Shown: positions 1 through 13,262 of the stretch, in pieces
How the letters are laid out: the number at the start of each line of letters is the position of its first letter
How positions within the stretch are numbered: position 1 is the stretch's first letter
Source: Spinacia oleracea
Taxonomy: Eukaryota > Streptophyta > Magnoliopsida > Caryophyllales > Amaranthaceae
Length of the DNA stretch: 64,000 nt
NCBI RefSeq assembly: GCF_020520425.1
Contig: NC_079491.1
Coordinates: forward strand, 1,922,001 to 1,986,000
Reading direction: 5' to 3'
Position numbers and translations under genes: made by a program
Notes under the pieces: model-generated
Database searches by the model: none
What the model was told of the DNA's origin: nothing
The model's input: only the letters and a program-made list of their open reading frames with translations

Positions 1-401
1 CTGCATGCAAGTTACAAGGATAATAAGATAAACTTTTTCCGGATCAGTAGTAAAGATAAAACAAAAAAAATAAATGGTGTACATAATAGGAAAACATTTT
101 TCAACAAAGCATGTACACAAATCATCAAACTAAGATTCACTGGCAAGTTAACTTAAATCATCTATATTACCAACATAAAAGTTAACACCAACAACTTCCA
201 TCTATATTATTCCAGTGGAGTCAAACATACACACGCCGTTATTTGACTCCTGGATTTTAATGGATTAAACTAAAACGGATCATCAATCTATTAATTTCTA
301 CTACACTGTAACTGAAAGCAACCTATCAGTTAAGTGTTAAAGCAGGGGTAGGCTGCTTAAAATGGCAGGCAACAAAGCAAGCAGATAAAAAAGGGCCTTA
401 C

Positions 402-3400
402 CCAGGGATTCAAAAAGATCAACACCGTCAACTGTGATGCCCCATCTGTTTGGTGCAGGACCAGCAATATAGGCACAAGCTCTTTCATCCGTGTCTTTTA
501 GGAAAACCTGCAAATATGAAAGAAATCTAATTCAGTGTGTAATCCAATCTATTGTCAAGGACAAGTGCAAGTTGCCGTACGACTGTGTCAAACTTTGTAA
601 CTAACGAGAGAACTTGAAAGAATCACTATTGACTTAACCTTTAACATAAGTTTATCAAAACTGACAGATTCTTATCTAACCTGCTGATTTTGCATATTGG
701 ACGGTGGACGAAAAATAATGCTGTCACAAATCTTCTTCTCATAATCACGAGTAGCTCTAACCGTACCAAGGTAATCAAGAATACAAGATTCAATCTCTTC
801 TTCTGAGAAGTCTCCAACAATACTGACCTGATTATTTGAGATAAAAGGGGAACATGTTAAAGGTGTTTCAGGCACTGTATTCAAATTTGATGCCAAACGA
901 GCAAATACCTCCATATTATCACCCACAAACTGATTCATCACAGCCTCTTTCACTGACTGTAATGATAAATTCTGCAGCGATTCTGGTGTAGGCTCTACAA
1001 AACGTTCATCACCATTCAACATTGCTAACATAAGCTTATGTGCTGTTGAACGCTCTAAGCTTTTAGGAATTGACCGATAATAAGACAAGTATAACTGTCT
1101 TGCTCTATCAAACGCATCATCCATCCAGACGCTATGCTGCATGTCCCATCAAGAATATTTAAATCATGAAAGAAAAATCCAAGGCATCAAGAAATACATA
1201 AGCCTAATGACCTGTTATTTCTGGTGTTAAAAACTTAAATGCTAACAACTGAACCTTATAGACTACAGATTGAATTCAGCACTGTATGATTCCAAGCCAT
1301 ATTTCTTCTTAGTAAGGAAACCTAGTTAAATAGTGTGAGTTTACTGAGGCAGCCAGGCAGGTTACATAGAAGAATGATCATGACACAGGCCTCAGTGGCT
1401 TCACACTTTTGTTAAGAATCTCAGAGAGAGCTATTTTCTTGATTATATGAAATGCTACAATCTCCAATAGAACTAGTTGTGTCCTATTTTTCATCCTACG
1501 CTTTTAACAACCAAACGGCTTAAAGATAGCTAGTCATAAACGTAAGACTGGAAGAGTGACCTCTAGTGACACTCTTCGAAACAACCCAACCACCACAACA
1601 GTGTGGATTCAGCCCACAGAAAGGGGTCACAGATAGGTCTGGATGAACACGGCATTGCCCTAACCAATTTAAACTAGATGAACTAGATCATATAAATTCG
1701 AAGCAAGAAAGTTAAAATCTTCAACAAAAGCAAGCTTAAAGCCAGTCTGTAAACTACATCGAACAAGGGAATCAACTGGCAGAACATGAACTATACCTCA
1801 AGAACCATGTGTAGTAATTGGAAGGCAGCACGCATTCCATTGTCTCTCAATGTAAAACGAAATTCCATGCATATAAACTCCTCAGTAGATTCCAGGGAGC
1901 AATTTATCAGATGATTCACACAGAAAAGCTCTACCTGACAGAAGAATCATTGACATTAGAGTAACGTTTAATAATTATAAACAGAGAATCATTGATAAAA
2001 TGTTACCAACAAAGATTGTAGCACTTATTTGGACATGCCACATGGCCGGCTGACAGCCCTAAATTACTTGATTGATATAGTAAAATAATCTTCTTCAAAA
2101 AGGTTAAAGGGCAATTCAGAAGCTGATGTAAAAGAAGTAGAGCTAGAAAGGCAATATATTATGTCTTACTACAATAAATATTTCATACTTATTCAGGCAT
2201 AGTAAGTAACTAAGTAGGGATTGTCTTTCAAGGATTTGTCTGAACCAAAGATATTAAATGAACTCTACCTGCTCTCTAGAAAAGTTGCCAACACGGCCAC
2301 CCTCACTGAGAGTTCGAACTCCAACAACAACAGACCCCTTTTCATCTGAGCTTTCCAAAGCTCGTCCACCACCAACTATTAGCCGCATGACACCACTCTG
2401 GCTCTCATGTCTTGAGATCTGCAATCACATTGAAGTTAAGCACATGCAAGTAAGAAAGTAAAAAATGACAGAAGCTAATGCAAATGGCTATCAATCAAAC
2501 AGAATAGGAAGTAGGGTTATGTGAAAATGAGAAAGGATTTATGGCATGGAGTACCCCTTTAACCAAACAACTTCAATTTTCAAATTTTGAGTCCCTTTGA
2601 GAATGCAACTATTATTCTGTTAAAATAGAGTGACAATGATGGTAGGCAACCAGAAGCCACCCTATTCTCACGAATGAACGCTTGTGTTTCTGGACATCAA
2701 GTACTTGGAAAAGAAAACACAGTATTGTTTCTATAAGATGTTATGGAAGAGAATTTTCATACTTCAAATTGAGAGGTTGATGAGAATGGTCTGGGGCGGG
2801 GGAGACTGGGATTTTGTATCTCAGAGGGAGGGTTGGGGTTTAGAAGGGTGCTTTCAAAAAATGCTGGATCTGGTGGGTAAGTGGTGGTGAAGGCTTCCTA
2901 TTGAACGCAGGTCTTGGTACAATGTCAACAAAAGAAAGTACGGTTTGTGACAAAAATGGGTGGGATCCTCAAGATTCTGTTTGGCTGACTCATAACTTCC
3001 CCTGTAAGTTTATTCCAAAGGTTTGTACTCTAGTTAAGCCATTGTTGTGGTTCATGATAGGAGATGGTAAGTGAATCCGGTATGAAAACATGTTTGGATT
3101 GACAAGTAGCCTATCTTAGGTCGTTGTTCTCTCCCTTTCTGCATGTCTACTCTCCATAATGCTCCAGCATTAATATTGACAGTGCGTGGTACTTACACGT
3201 GAAAAGGCCACCCCATGACCGAGAGATATAGGAGCTCATTTCTATGCAGAACCTTTTGGATATTCAATTAAAGGATGTGGAGGATTCAAGAGGGTGGATA
3301 GAATCCTGGAGGGGTTTCCATGTAAATCCTATCTTATGTCTTTGAGTCATTCATGTAGATATCCTACTTTCTCCTTAGTGAACTTCTTTTGGAAAGTCAA

Positions 3401-6400
3401 AGGTCTGTATCACCTGACAATTGCTTGTTTTATCAGACAAATAGTAAGTCATGCTCACGTCTTCCTTCACTGTGATATAGTCTGCCACCGTTGGGGAAAA
3501 AACACCAACAGTCTTGGGTCAGACCTTTGAGTATACAGAAGCAGTTGCAGATTCGCTATGCTTTGTTTGGCACAGGTAAGGAGGAGAAGTTGCTTGCCGA
3601 AATGTGATAATAGCACTTTTGTAGTGTGTCTGATTGGAGCAAGATGGCCGTAATTTTAATGGTGTTGTTGTCCCACATGATCGATTGTGATAAAGTAACT
3701 TTATTAGCTACTTTATGGGCTAAAAGAGCCGAGGCTTTCCCAAATTACTCTATTGAGGACATACAAAGGAACTTGGTTGATTTGTGGTTTTTTTCAGTCT
3801 CTTACCTAGGAAACCTTTTCATCTTGATGTACTTTTACTATTGTTTGTGCAGTTTTAATAAATATTTTTTCTTGTCAAAAAGAAAGAATTGGCACACAAA
3901 GAAACCTGATTTCTATGACAAGGCAACATTATTTTATAAGATTTTTTTTTGATTAAAACTGCACAATAAAAATTACATCAAGAGGAGTAGAAGACAAGAT
4001 GTCCTCATACAGAGAAAGATGAACAGAACTAAAAGTTAAGCCCGTGCCCGCTTCCTTAATATCTCCCCAGTTAGAGTAATTTGTGAAAACCCTGGCCTAC
4101 AACAAGGAAGCATTAACAACTATGTACTTCTGGAGTGTAGACCCCGTGAACACATCCAAATAACCTACAATAACAGCAGTAGATCCAAAACACAACATAT
4201 GGTACTTTGAATCAAGATAATTCGAGTACATTGGAAACATACAAATGCTGAACAAAAATAGTTCCTATGACAGAATCATGCTAAAATGAACATGACACAG
4301 CAAAGTTATACCTTGTAATTTACTGGAATACCATTTAGAAGACGACGCTGAGTGATCCCCGTCTCTTTATCATAAATTTTAGTTCCATTTAGTTCTGCAT
4401 CCAATGGTGCGAAAGAAGGGTTGCGTAGCAATCTTAATTCTTGTAATTGTGATGATGTTATGAGATCTTTTGGCACCTCAAGCTGGAAAATAAAACATAG
4501 AAGAAACAACACAATCAAGAAGGCAAATTAAAATTACAAATAAGACAAAGTGAGTTTCAAGAAGTATGAGAATATTTCAACAAGAATTGCACCTCAAGTT
4601 CAGCCTCAATGGGTTCCTTCAATCCTGCTCTTATAGCCTCAGATATCTCACTTGGTGATATCTTAAATTCAGTTTCACCAATTCCATCAATATGCACTTT
4701 CTTGGGAACACATGCAACAATTGCTGCAGGAGCAGGGGCAGTTGGTTTTCCAAAATCAGCAATAAATTCCAGCACTTCAGCGCCGATGGAATTTACCTTT
4801 AAACAATAGCAATAATCAATAGTCTTAAATTACTGCCAAAACATGGAGATGTCAGTTTGAAGGATATGATAAAAGCCTCAACGTTATGTAATTATATCAT
4901 CTCATTAATAAGTGAAGCAACAGAATTAACAAACCATTGTTGTACAAAAAAATGTTTATTTAGACATATAATTGTATAACTAGTACAAGTAAATCAGTTT
5001 TAATTCATATGCGTGTTTTAATTTGTACTACTAATAATAGCTGTTATGATTTTAATGTTTAATTTTTCTGTGACAATTAGATGTCAAATTGAATTGTTTA
5101 ATTAAATATATCAGGCAAAAAGACAACAATATGGAAAGAGGAGATTGGTTATAATTTATAAATGAACACGTGTAGCAAATCAAAGACAACAGATTAGAAA
5201 CAGAAAGATAGTAAATTAGTAAACACTCCTTCCTTATATTGGAAGTACACATGTTCACCAACTAGGTTCTTAATATGAATGAAGATTCTACAGAAACCGT
5301 CAACTATTTAAAATAAGGATACCTCTTCACGGGTAATTGTTCCAGCAACACCAACCAAACTCTCATGACCTTGTAACTGGTCCATCACTTTGTGTCCTAA
5401 TGCATCACTTTCCATAACAAAATCCAGATTGTCCACAGATGGCACATTATCAATCATTGCAGCCAAATGTTCACTATCTTTCAACAAAGCATCCCTATAA
5501 CGAGCTAATTCACCATTTGTCACACCAAATTCCTTCAGCCTTCGCACCTGCAATTAGAAACTAAATATTACTGATACACAGCAGAATAATAAACTCGGTC
5601 ACTCAGTTAAACTTGGATAATTGAGCTCAAACCTCCTGAACTGCAACTTTGATCGCATTTTGCCAATTTTTAGGTTCTGCTGTAACTGTAAGAGTAGTCA
5701 CGGTGCAACCTTCTCTTCCAGAATCACTGTGGTCCAACTCAATTGCGGTGAAAGGGGGATTTGAACTCTGTATAATTTCAATAAAGAAGCTAAATGTGAG
5801 GATCGGAACAAAGAAACAAACAAAAAACATAAACAATTCAAAATTCTATACTAATGCACAAACATCAGCAAGAATAGAGGAAATCTGAAGGACATTGATT
5901 AAACACTGTCAGACAAATTAAACACAATAGAAGACAAAATAAACGAGTGATATCAGACAGCGATATATTTCTAGATGAAATCACCTTGTATCGTGTGTTA
6001 ATCCTGAAATGCAAAGCAGAAAGAACGATCCTCTTCATTAGTACATTCCGTAGATCGCCATACGTCTGAACTTTACTCACGGGAATCTGCAACGTCACAA
6101 CAGCATGGAAGTGTGAGGAAAAGTAGGAAGTCTGGGGATGGGAAATAGAAGCTAACAACGCATTTTCCTTACAATAAAAAGAAGTCTCGTACTTCAGGTT
6201 TATGGATAAAAATTCTTTTACTTTCTTTACCATAACCTTAACTTTTCTTGATACACATTCTTTCACTGACGTTCATGTTAGCCGACCCCAAATCATTTTG
6301 AGATTAAGGTTTTTCATTGTGTTTGTTCAGGTGAAGAAAGAAGGAATACATCCCAACACAAAAATGTCTACTGGCAAAAAAATGCAGCTAATTAAATTGC

Positions 6401-9400
6401 TTAAATGAAGCAAACGCCAACATGAAAAATTTATTAATAAAATGGAGTCATATCAGCCAACTTCGAGGTGATGAAGATACTTGCATTCGTTTCAAATTTT
6501 CATATTTATTCTAACATATTATAATTCCCTCCCACACTCTACTCTCCAGAGATTTGTCTGGGATATTTGATTAGCAGATTTTAGAATTCCCTCCCACACT
6601 CTACTCTCCAGAGATTTATCCAAAAAAAAATTGATTAGCAGATATTATGTTTTATCATTACCTTACAGAACATATTAAATGAAAAATTCTGAAGCAACTC
6701 ATGTTGAAATATCTGAGGAGGGTCAGATGCACGACCACTTCCAGGTAGAGACCAATTGTGCTGGACAGGAGGGCGTACTGCATGTCTTTCCCTTTTAGTG
6801 ATTTTTGACTGCTCAGAAATTGATGCCTTATCTTGAGAAGCTCCTCCAAGGCCAGCTGAGAGCTTGGGCACGAGGAAACTAGCCATCGCACCAAATGCGT
6901 TAGGCGTTGGAGGTGGGGAAGCCTCTGTCTTATTCTCCAAGCCAGTCCGGCCAAATACAGCCTACATTTCAACAACAGGTTGACATGAAACCCATAATCA
7001 AAATATAAAAATAAAAACACAAGCAATTGAGTCATTAGCCTCTTACCTCAATTTGGTATACTGTTTTTGAGATGTTATCAATATCCCCAACAATGTACAA
7101 AGTAGCATTTGCTGGAAAATACCAGCGCTCGTGGAATTTTTTAATTTTATCAACATCCCACTTCTTGATCTGCTCCTCTAATCCTATAGGAAACCTTCCA
7201 CTCAATTTGTTCTCAGAATGCAAATATTGTAGCAGCTGGATAAAATGAAATGAAATCATACAATAGTCATAGACTCATAATATTATCAAATAACCACCAA
7301 CATGCAAACAGAAAATAATCTGAACATCAGAACCACCCTCAACACACCTGGCAATCAACACGATATTCGATAGTATTCATCATCTGAAGTTCAGACAATA
7401 TTGCACGTCTTTCCTTTTCAACCCTCGATGCAAGAAATTTAGGGTGGAAAGCTATCTGCAAGAAGACAGAAGCAGTATGTTCACTTAATCCATCAATAAA
7501 GGCAACCTGAAGTTGCTAAGAAGCTGAAAAGTTATGGTAACTTTTGGTAAATTGTGCCATAATTATGATTATTACCTCGTTTAAAGCATCAAGTACAGAA
7601 GGGAGTAGGTCACCGTCAGAATCCTAAAAAACACCACAAATATGTAATTAGTGTGGGTATACATGTGCATAGATATGTCACCAAGGCCTTATTTGGCCAA
7701 TAACGATGAGCATATAGCATAACTGGTAAGTGATTGGTAAATAAGCAGTTTACTAGGTATGTACTTCGGTATTAAAACTCAACTTTTTTTTGTGGAAACA
7801 GCATTGTAATTGAATATTCACGCAACCAATCATAGTCACTAGGTTACAGCAAATTTTCTCAAAGTATGCTAATTGTTCTCCAATTCATCTTTGTCACGCA
7901 CCCTCCAAGTCGGTTGCACTTAATAGTATACACATGGATTTTTCTCTTGACACATACCCTCGTAAGTTTTTCCTTACTACAACACAACACCATAGCAAAT
8001 CAGCTGCACTTAAGAGTATAGGGGATAAAGCCTTGTGTGTGTTACATTTTACATTGGTACCACACCAAACGAGAACCAAAACAAGAGGAGAAGAAAAAGG
8101 AAAGTTGGTATTTTGTTTAGATCAATATTTTCTAGCAGAAAAAAGAACGGGGAACATTTACAAATGTATCAAATAAAAGTATGTATGATTGGGTATAGGG
8201 ACTGAACTTTGTGTTTCTTCAAAAGATTTGAATTTTAACAAGTTTAATTGAAGTCTGAACTCTCAGGAATTAGCTCGCGATATTTAGGCATGATATTTTT
8301 AAACAAAAGTCCGTATAACAAAAGATGTTTATCATTTATGATCTTCTATATCCTGAATGACTGTGAGCGTGTATTTCATTCTATCAAAATATTAGTGAGC
8401 TACTCCCAAAAGAGAATCCAGAAGAACTAGACGAAGGCAGCAGAATGCTTCAAATATGTGACTTCAACCAGATCAGGAACTAAAAACCAAAAAATATTAC
8501 TATGCCACAGTCAAACAACGACGTCTGATACTATGACAGGAAAAAGCAGCGAACCTTTGCATGAGTTGGGGAATGAATATGAAAGACTGTATGGTGGAAA
8601 TCTGTGTAAGCATTAGACCTTGCTCCAGTGCCTAGCAACTTCTCACGCTTCTTACTACCAAGAAATGCAACATGTTCTATCATATGTGCAATCCCCTGCT
8701 CATCATCCTCCTCATCAATAGACCCAACATGAACTTCCATATGTGCTTCAAACCTAAATTTAAGATTATAACATTAGAACTGCATGCGTATATAAATATG
8801 TAGTACTACAGGCTCAGGGTTTATTATTGAGCTTGATTCATGAGTAAACTTGTCATGAACATTAGCTGTCCTTAGCCTGCAAGATGGAAACCATCACAAC
8901 AGCATCAAACTAAAACAATCACCACTAAACACACACACACACACACACACACATAATGTACACACACGTAGAGAGTAGAATAAACGGGTGACTTGTTTAT
9001 TGAAATATCGGAATGACACCTGCAGCTACAAGTGTACAACCTATACCAAGTCTTGTAACAAGCCACGGAAAGAATAACAGCTTCCTGAATCACTCCAATA
9101 GGAACGACTAGCCCGACAAAAAAGAGACAGGAACAACCCTTTCATGAAAAATAAGTCAGAAGTTGCTTATTTGATACTCCACCTACTAGCATAATTGGGC
9201 AGAGTAAATAAAAAGATATTCATACGTAAGAGTGTTAATTGGTGAAAATCACAGCTTACAGTCAAAAGTCAAAACATCCTCAAATCAAGCTCTAAGATAT
9301 TACCTCTCTTCTATGCGAGAGAGATAAAAATGAAGGCCCTAGGCCTGGAGCCAAAGTTAAGCAAACTCCCTTCCACCAAGTCCACACTCTGATCACTTAG

Positions 9401-12052
9401 AAGCTATGATAGTATGATAGAGCACCAACTGAACGCATCTAAAACTCACAGTAATTTTTTTTTTAAAATAAAAAACTTAGGTTGCATAATTTTGATCAAA
9501 AGGGCATAGTAACTACGAAAATTTTCCAAAACTCACAGCAGGACATGCATTCAATGACATAAGTTGGGGAACGGAAACCCTAAGATAAAGGTGACGGGTA
9601 CCTGTTTGGTGGAACTTTATTGGGTAAAATAATGTAGCGTAGTCCATTTATCATTTGTCCTCGGTATAACTTCGGGTGAGATGGAAGTTCAGTATTCAAA
9701 ACTTCCTCTATCTCCACTCTTCTTACTTCGGGGTCCAGAAAGTCCAATCCCGGATTCTCTAGCGTTCCCTCCAGACTTGTGCTAACTGCATGTGGTTCAT
9801 CTGGACCAACAGCAGAGCATCGAGCGTGATGTTGCTTCAACTAAAAAACACACAAAAACTACAAATGAGGAACAGTTTCAAAAATAAGTTACGGAATCCA
9901 AGCCACACTTCGGAATTTGCTTCCATGACACAGAACTAAATCAGCGATTAAGCTTATTTCACAATTACAAGGTCGAGGCTTGGATCCCATGTAAATCTTG
10001 TAGTTGGAAAGGCTTTTTACTTTTGCGACACAGCACGAGCTGAAACAACTAACGCAATTCACCAAACAAATGCATCCATGATAAAAATAAAAATAATAAA
10101 ATAATTGAAACAACTAAAGCGTCAATTGGAAAGATACAGATAAAGACCTTGACCATTGGGCGACTATTTTTTACCCTATATTGACCTTGTCCATTAAAGA
10201 TCTTGACCATTAAAGACCTTGTCCAATAAAAGCCCTTTTAGCTTGACCCTAACCTCATACCCAATGGGTAACTTTGTCCAATAACCCGGTCTACAAGCAG
10301 TGGGACAAAAGACTCCAAACTATGTTTTTCATACAAATGGTCAGACATCAGAGCGAGATAATATTCATTAAAAGGGGGTGGGTGTGGGTGTGGGTGTGGG
10401 TGTGTATGTGTGTGTGGATGGCTAAGACTTCTGCTGAGGTTGTTATATATTTGGATAAAAATGAACATTTAAAGCATTTAAAATAAATCATGGGATTCCG
10501 CTAATCAAAGTTCAGACAAACTAATATTTTGCAATGAGCATTAGATGGCACCCAAAATCCAAGCTGAAGTTATACAGAAACCAAAATTATTGTGCACATA
10601 TCTGATTGACAATTTGACATTCCCTCAACAAACCTACCCAATAATTTAATTAACCAACTCCTAACAAATGCGGCATCAAAATAATAAAATAGCTCACCAG
10701 TGCATTACATACCTCCACACATATACATTTGTTATAAAAATAGATATACAAAGAGGGCTCAAACATTTATGGAAGCTTCCGATGACATGTTACCCAAGTA
10801 AGTAACCAACAGAAGTAGTCAAAAGACGCTTACTTACACATACTGAGTGAGGCACATTCTTTGACAAAGGAAACGTTGATTTGTCTGCTGGAAATCTCGA
10901 ACTAAAACTCCTAGCAAATGACCCTTTTCTTCGACGGGTCTGATTGCAACACAAGTACATTCTATCTCTGGTTGAAGTTGCCAAGGGAATCTGCTCCATT
11001 GAAATGAAACCTTTCTGACTCCAGATATTATTTCTCATCTTCAGTGATCTACATACAATAGTTCTAGCATCATTTGCCCAACTTACATCATTATAATACA
11101 AAATAAAAAAGAATTGCAACATCTAAGCTGGTTCTTTAAATTAAATTTCTTTCCAGTAAAAGAAAAACAATCATTTTCACATTACTAAAGTACTCTCACG
11201 CATTCTCTCATTAGATTTATTTCTTTTTGGTGCAGGGAGAGTTGCAATGAAATATAGATAGGATTTCATCCCTGGATTACCACACCCCAATACCTCAACC
11301 AACTAAGGTAGTTGGCATCCACACTAACTGATATTGTCAGCCCCTCCTCCCTCCGCCAACTGTTACCTGATTCGCTAGTACAATAATGGGTACGGGTACG
11401 TAATTCGCTACCTAATTTGCTAAATTAGACCAAAAATGTACCATTTTCATGTTATAATTCGTGTTTCCGGTTAGCGGGGTGATTAGAGAATTAGGTAACA
11501 CTGCCTCCGCCCTTTGCCCTCCCCCTCTTGCATTTGGAAGTCATCTAGCTACTCGTCTTTAAATTCCTCTATCCAATAGTGTCTAAGTTTAGTTGCCAAT
11601 GATTCGTTACAGTGGCCGGGGATGCCTAACCACAGAGGGACAAGAAATGAGCATTCCGGCAGCCTCAAGAAGTGTAATAATACCCTGGCTTCGAGTTGTT
11701 AATGACTCAATATTCACAGTGTCCCCAGAAAACCAATCCACAGGCCACTATCATGATGCTAGGCAAATAATTCGTTACACTTTTTTTGCATTTATAAACA
11801 TATAAACAAAAGAAATGATAATATCAACAAATACTGCAAAAGAGAGCTGAAAGAGGTGTACCTGCACTTCGAAAGGCGAGGCGGAGACCGGCGAAGATTC
11901 AATCGAGGGTAATTTTTAGGGTTACGAAATCCAGGAGCAGAAACAACATTTGCAGAAACACCAATACTATTCGCTTCCCCAAAATTATTTCGCAATTGAA
12001 GTTTCGAAACGCCACCAAGAACCGCAGAAGCTGAAGCTGAAGCCGACGCCAT
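402..12052 (-). CDS. SPP: Chloroplast stromal processing peptidase, M16 metalloprotease (3' end outside window)
   Basis: SPP removes transit peptides from proteins imported into the chloroplast stroma (known for the family). Exons read from high to low coordinate: 11862-12052, 10838-11048, 9602-9840, 8555-8753, 7576-7623, 7348-7455, 7047-7235, 6662-6961, 5985-6086, 5633-5767, 5323-5547, 4593-4796, 4312-4482, 2269-2418, 1797-1934, 909-1136, 681-827, 402-507. All junctions are GT-AG and in phase, giving about 1030 codons; the usual length is about 1250, so the C-terminus lies beyond base 1. The start at 12052 opens an Ala/Ser/Arg-rich, acid-poor leader typical of a transit peptide. The inverted zinc motif H-M-I-E-H falls near residues 237-241 in exon 4, followed by GARSNAYTDFHHTVFHIH. 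M16 middle domains (GLEEQIKKWDVDKI, GREGCTVTTLTVTAEP) and an RLIVGGGRA segment follow. Oddity: the 81-nt intron 828-908 is in frame and stop-free. Intron 13 (2419-4311) holds LINE debris. Long introns at 7624-8554, 8754-9601, 9841-10837 and 11049-11861 hold no other gene I recognise. Confidence 0.95.
828..908 (-). other. Short in-frame, stop-free intron in SPP (exitron-like)
   Basis: On the minus strand, GTATTTG opens and AATCAG closes an 81-nt stretch between codons for NME and VSIVGDF. Removing it restores the continuous family sequence. Retaining it adds 27 residues (beginning VFARLASN, ending ISNNQ) without a stop or frameshift. Calling it an intron is an inference from family conservation and splice consensus; whether it is sometimes retained cannot be seen here. 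Confidence 0.8.
2640..3905 (+). mobile_element. Degenerate LINE 3' half (reverse-transcriptase C-terminal and zf-RVT region)
   Basis: Antisense insertion in SPP intron 13. Broken frames on the plus strand resemble the region after the reverse-transcriptase domain of plant L1-type LINEs. They include an LVGKWWWRLP-like stretch near 2870, an MIGDGKWIRYE-like stretch near 3060, FPCKSYLMS and VNFFWKVKG near 3310-3400, and SHAHVFLHCDI followed by RWG (zf-RVT-like, 3450-3500). A LWAKRAEAFPNYSIEDIQRN segment follows near 3715-3775. Several stops and frameshifts show it is dead. The 3' end is near 3840-3905, where a GTGCAGTTTTAATAAA tail is seen. Confidence 0.75.
3945..4140 (-). mobile_element. Second LINE 3' end in inverted orientation
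   Basis: On the minus strand this stretch ends with CTTGATGTAATTTTTATT, then GTGCAGTTTTAATC and a run of A. That matches the tail of the plus-strand LINE remnant at about 3823-3866 (CTTGATGTACTTTTACTA and GTGCAGTTTTAATAAA). The two 3' tails face each other across only about 60-80 bp. Upstream on the minus strand a short frame reads NWGDIKEAG, as in LINE C-termini. It is short and degenerate, so the assignment rests mainly on the shared tail. Confidence 0.5.
6519..6643. repeat. 62-bp tandem duplication in SPP intron 8
   Basis: Two adjacent units (6519-6580 and 6581-6643) share AATTCCCTCCCACACTCTAC, TCTCCAGAGATTT and GATTAGCAGAT. They lie just downstream of the exon 6662-6961 donor in the transcript direction. 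No function is apparent. Confidence 0.85.
8930..8953. repeat. (CA)n microsatellite in SPP intron 3
   Basis: About 12 uninterrupted CA dinucleotides in the intron between exons 9602-9840 and 8555-8753. Confidence 0.95.
10375..10422. repeat. GGGTGT/GT-rich simple repeat in SPP intron 2
   Basis: Tandem GGGTGT units pass into GTGTGT. The nearby 10140-10280 stretch also repeats a short GACCTTGTCCATTAAA-like motif several times. Confidence 0.85.
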
Positions 12053-12822
12053 TTTTAATCCTTGAAAATCACCCTATTAATAATACTAACGAAAATCAAT
12101 CAAAAAGAAAAAAAGTATCCTCAAACTCTGAATTTCAACACTGTCTCATCAAAATCCCCCCTCCTTCTTGACCTACAAATCAGAAATTGAAATCGAATTA
12201 TTGCAGAAATTATCGGAAGCTGAGAAAATTGAAGAACGCCGATAGAGAAAACGAGAGAGGTTTACCAGAGGAGAGAGAAAGGAGATAATGGTGAACGGTG
12301 AGGGAGAGGAGAAGAAGACGTTGTTGAATATGGGGAAGTTTGAGTAGGTTGTTGTGACGACAATAATAAAAATAAAAAAATAATAAAAAATATAAAATGA
12401 GAGATTTTTCTTGTAAAAAGAATATAAAAAGAAAAAGAAAAAGAGGGGAAATAACGACGTGGCGGTGGGAAAGAAAGAAATGGTGGTGGTTGTTAGTTTT
12501 AAGGTCACGTATTTGTTGGCGGTTTGTTGGGCCCAAGCCCAAGCCGCTTAGAGAACTCCTCGTTATTTATGTGTAAAATATCTTTTTGAGAAAATTAAAT
12601 TGTGTGGCTCTATTTCCTCGTTAGATTATTTAATTATGGAGTAATTATTTGATTTTTATAGTGGATTTCCTCTCTAGGTTATCAAATACTCTATATATAT
12701 AAATAAAAATCTTTTCCAAGTGTGATTTTTGGAGTTTTTTATAACATGAGTAAAATGTACCCATGTTAATGCACGGGATTTTTTTATTTTTTTTTTGAAA
12801 AGATAAGAAAAATAATACATTA
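12053..12822. other. SPP upstream region
   Basis: This holds the SPP 5' leader and presumed promoter on the minus strand. 12240-12350 is purine-rich on the plus strand, so pyrimidine-rich in the transcript. 12360-12440 is A-rich and 12600-12800 is AT-rich with an ATATATATAAAT stretch near 12690. I cannot place a transcription start. The open frames here are low-complexity and not supported as genes. Confidence 0.5.
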
Positions 12823-13194
12823 GGAGCCCCTCCGCACGAGGGTTACTCCTAAGTAATCATTGTCTAAAATGAAAAGTAACTGGGGACTATTACAAACTTC
12901 AATACCTATTGTGTTGCTAATTAAGTAACCAACATTTGCGATCCAGTCTGCTGTTCGGTCAGCTTCTCGGTAAATGTGCTTTATTTCCCAATTGTCGAAA
13001 AAAGTGAGAGTATCCTTGATATCTTTGATGATGTTATGAAGTTTCCACGGGATACTCCAAGTTCCTTTGACTGAGTTAATAACCATTAGATTGTCACCTT
13101 CAATACTTAGATTCTTGATGTTGAGGCGTTTTGCTTCCTGAAGTCCTCTGTGAAGAGCACACACTTCTGCCATGAACACTTGTGTACGTAATTC
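12823..13194 (-). mobile_element. RNase H domain fragment of a plant LINE (minus copy)
   Basis: About 119 open codons on the minus strand resemble the C-terminal RNase H domain attached to plant L1-type LINEs. Seen are MAEVCALHRGLQEA (second acidic position), LSIEGDNLMVINSVKG (third), and IYREADRTADWIANVG (last Asp). The frame ends NDYLGVTLVRRGS-stop. A stop sits just upstream and the first catalytic Asp segment is missing, so the piece is 5'-truncated and cannot be an active enzyme. It is divergent from, and inverted relative to, the copy at 13263-13595. Confidence 0.75.
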
Positions 13195-13262
13195 CTAGAT
13201 TGTGCGTGTTTGTTGCTCAAGGGAAAATAAAAAATTAGATAGTTATATGTTTATACAAAGGC

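Noticed and set aside
11362-11505. Possible small MITE in SPP intron 1 (TGTTACCTGATTCGCT and its rough inverse)
   Set aside because: The inverted similarity is short and imperfect, with no clear target duplication.
12173-12542. Two overlapping minus-strand frames of about 110 codons upstream of SPP
   Set aside because: Phe/Ser/Leu-rich low-complexity translation of AT- and purine-rich leader DNA.
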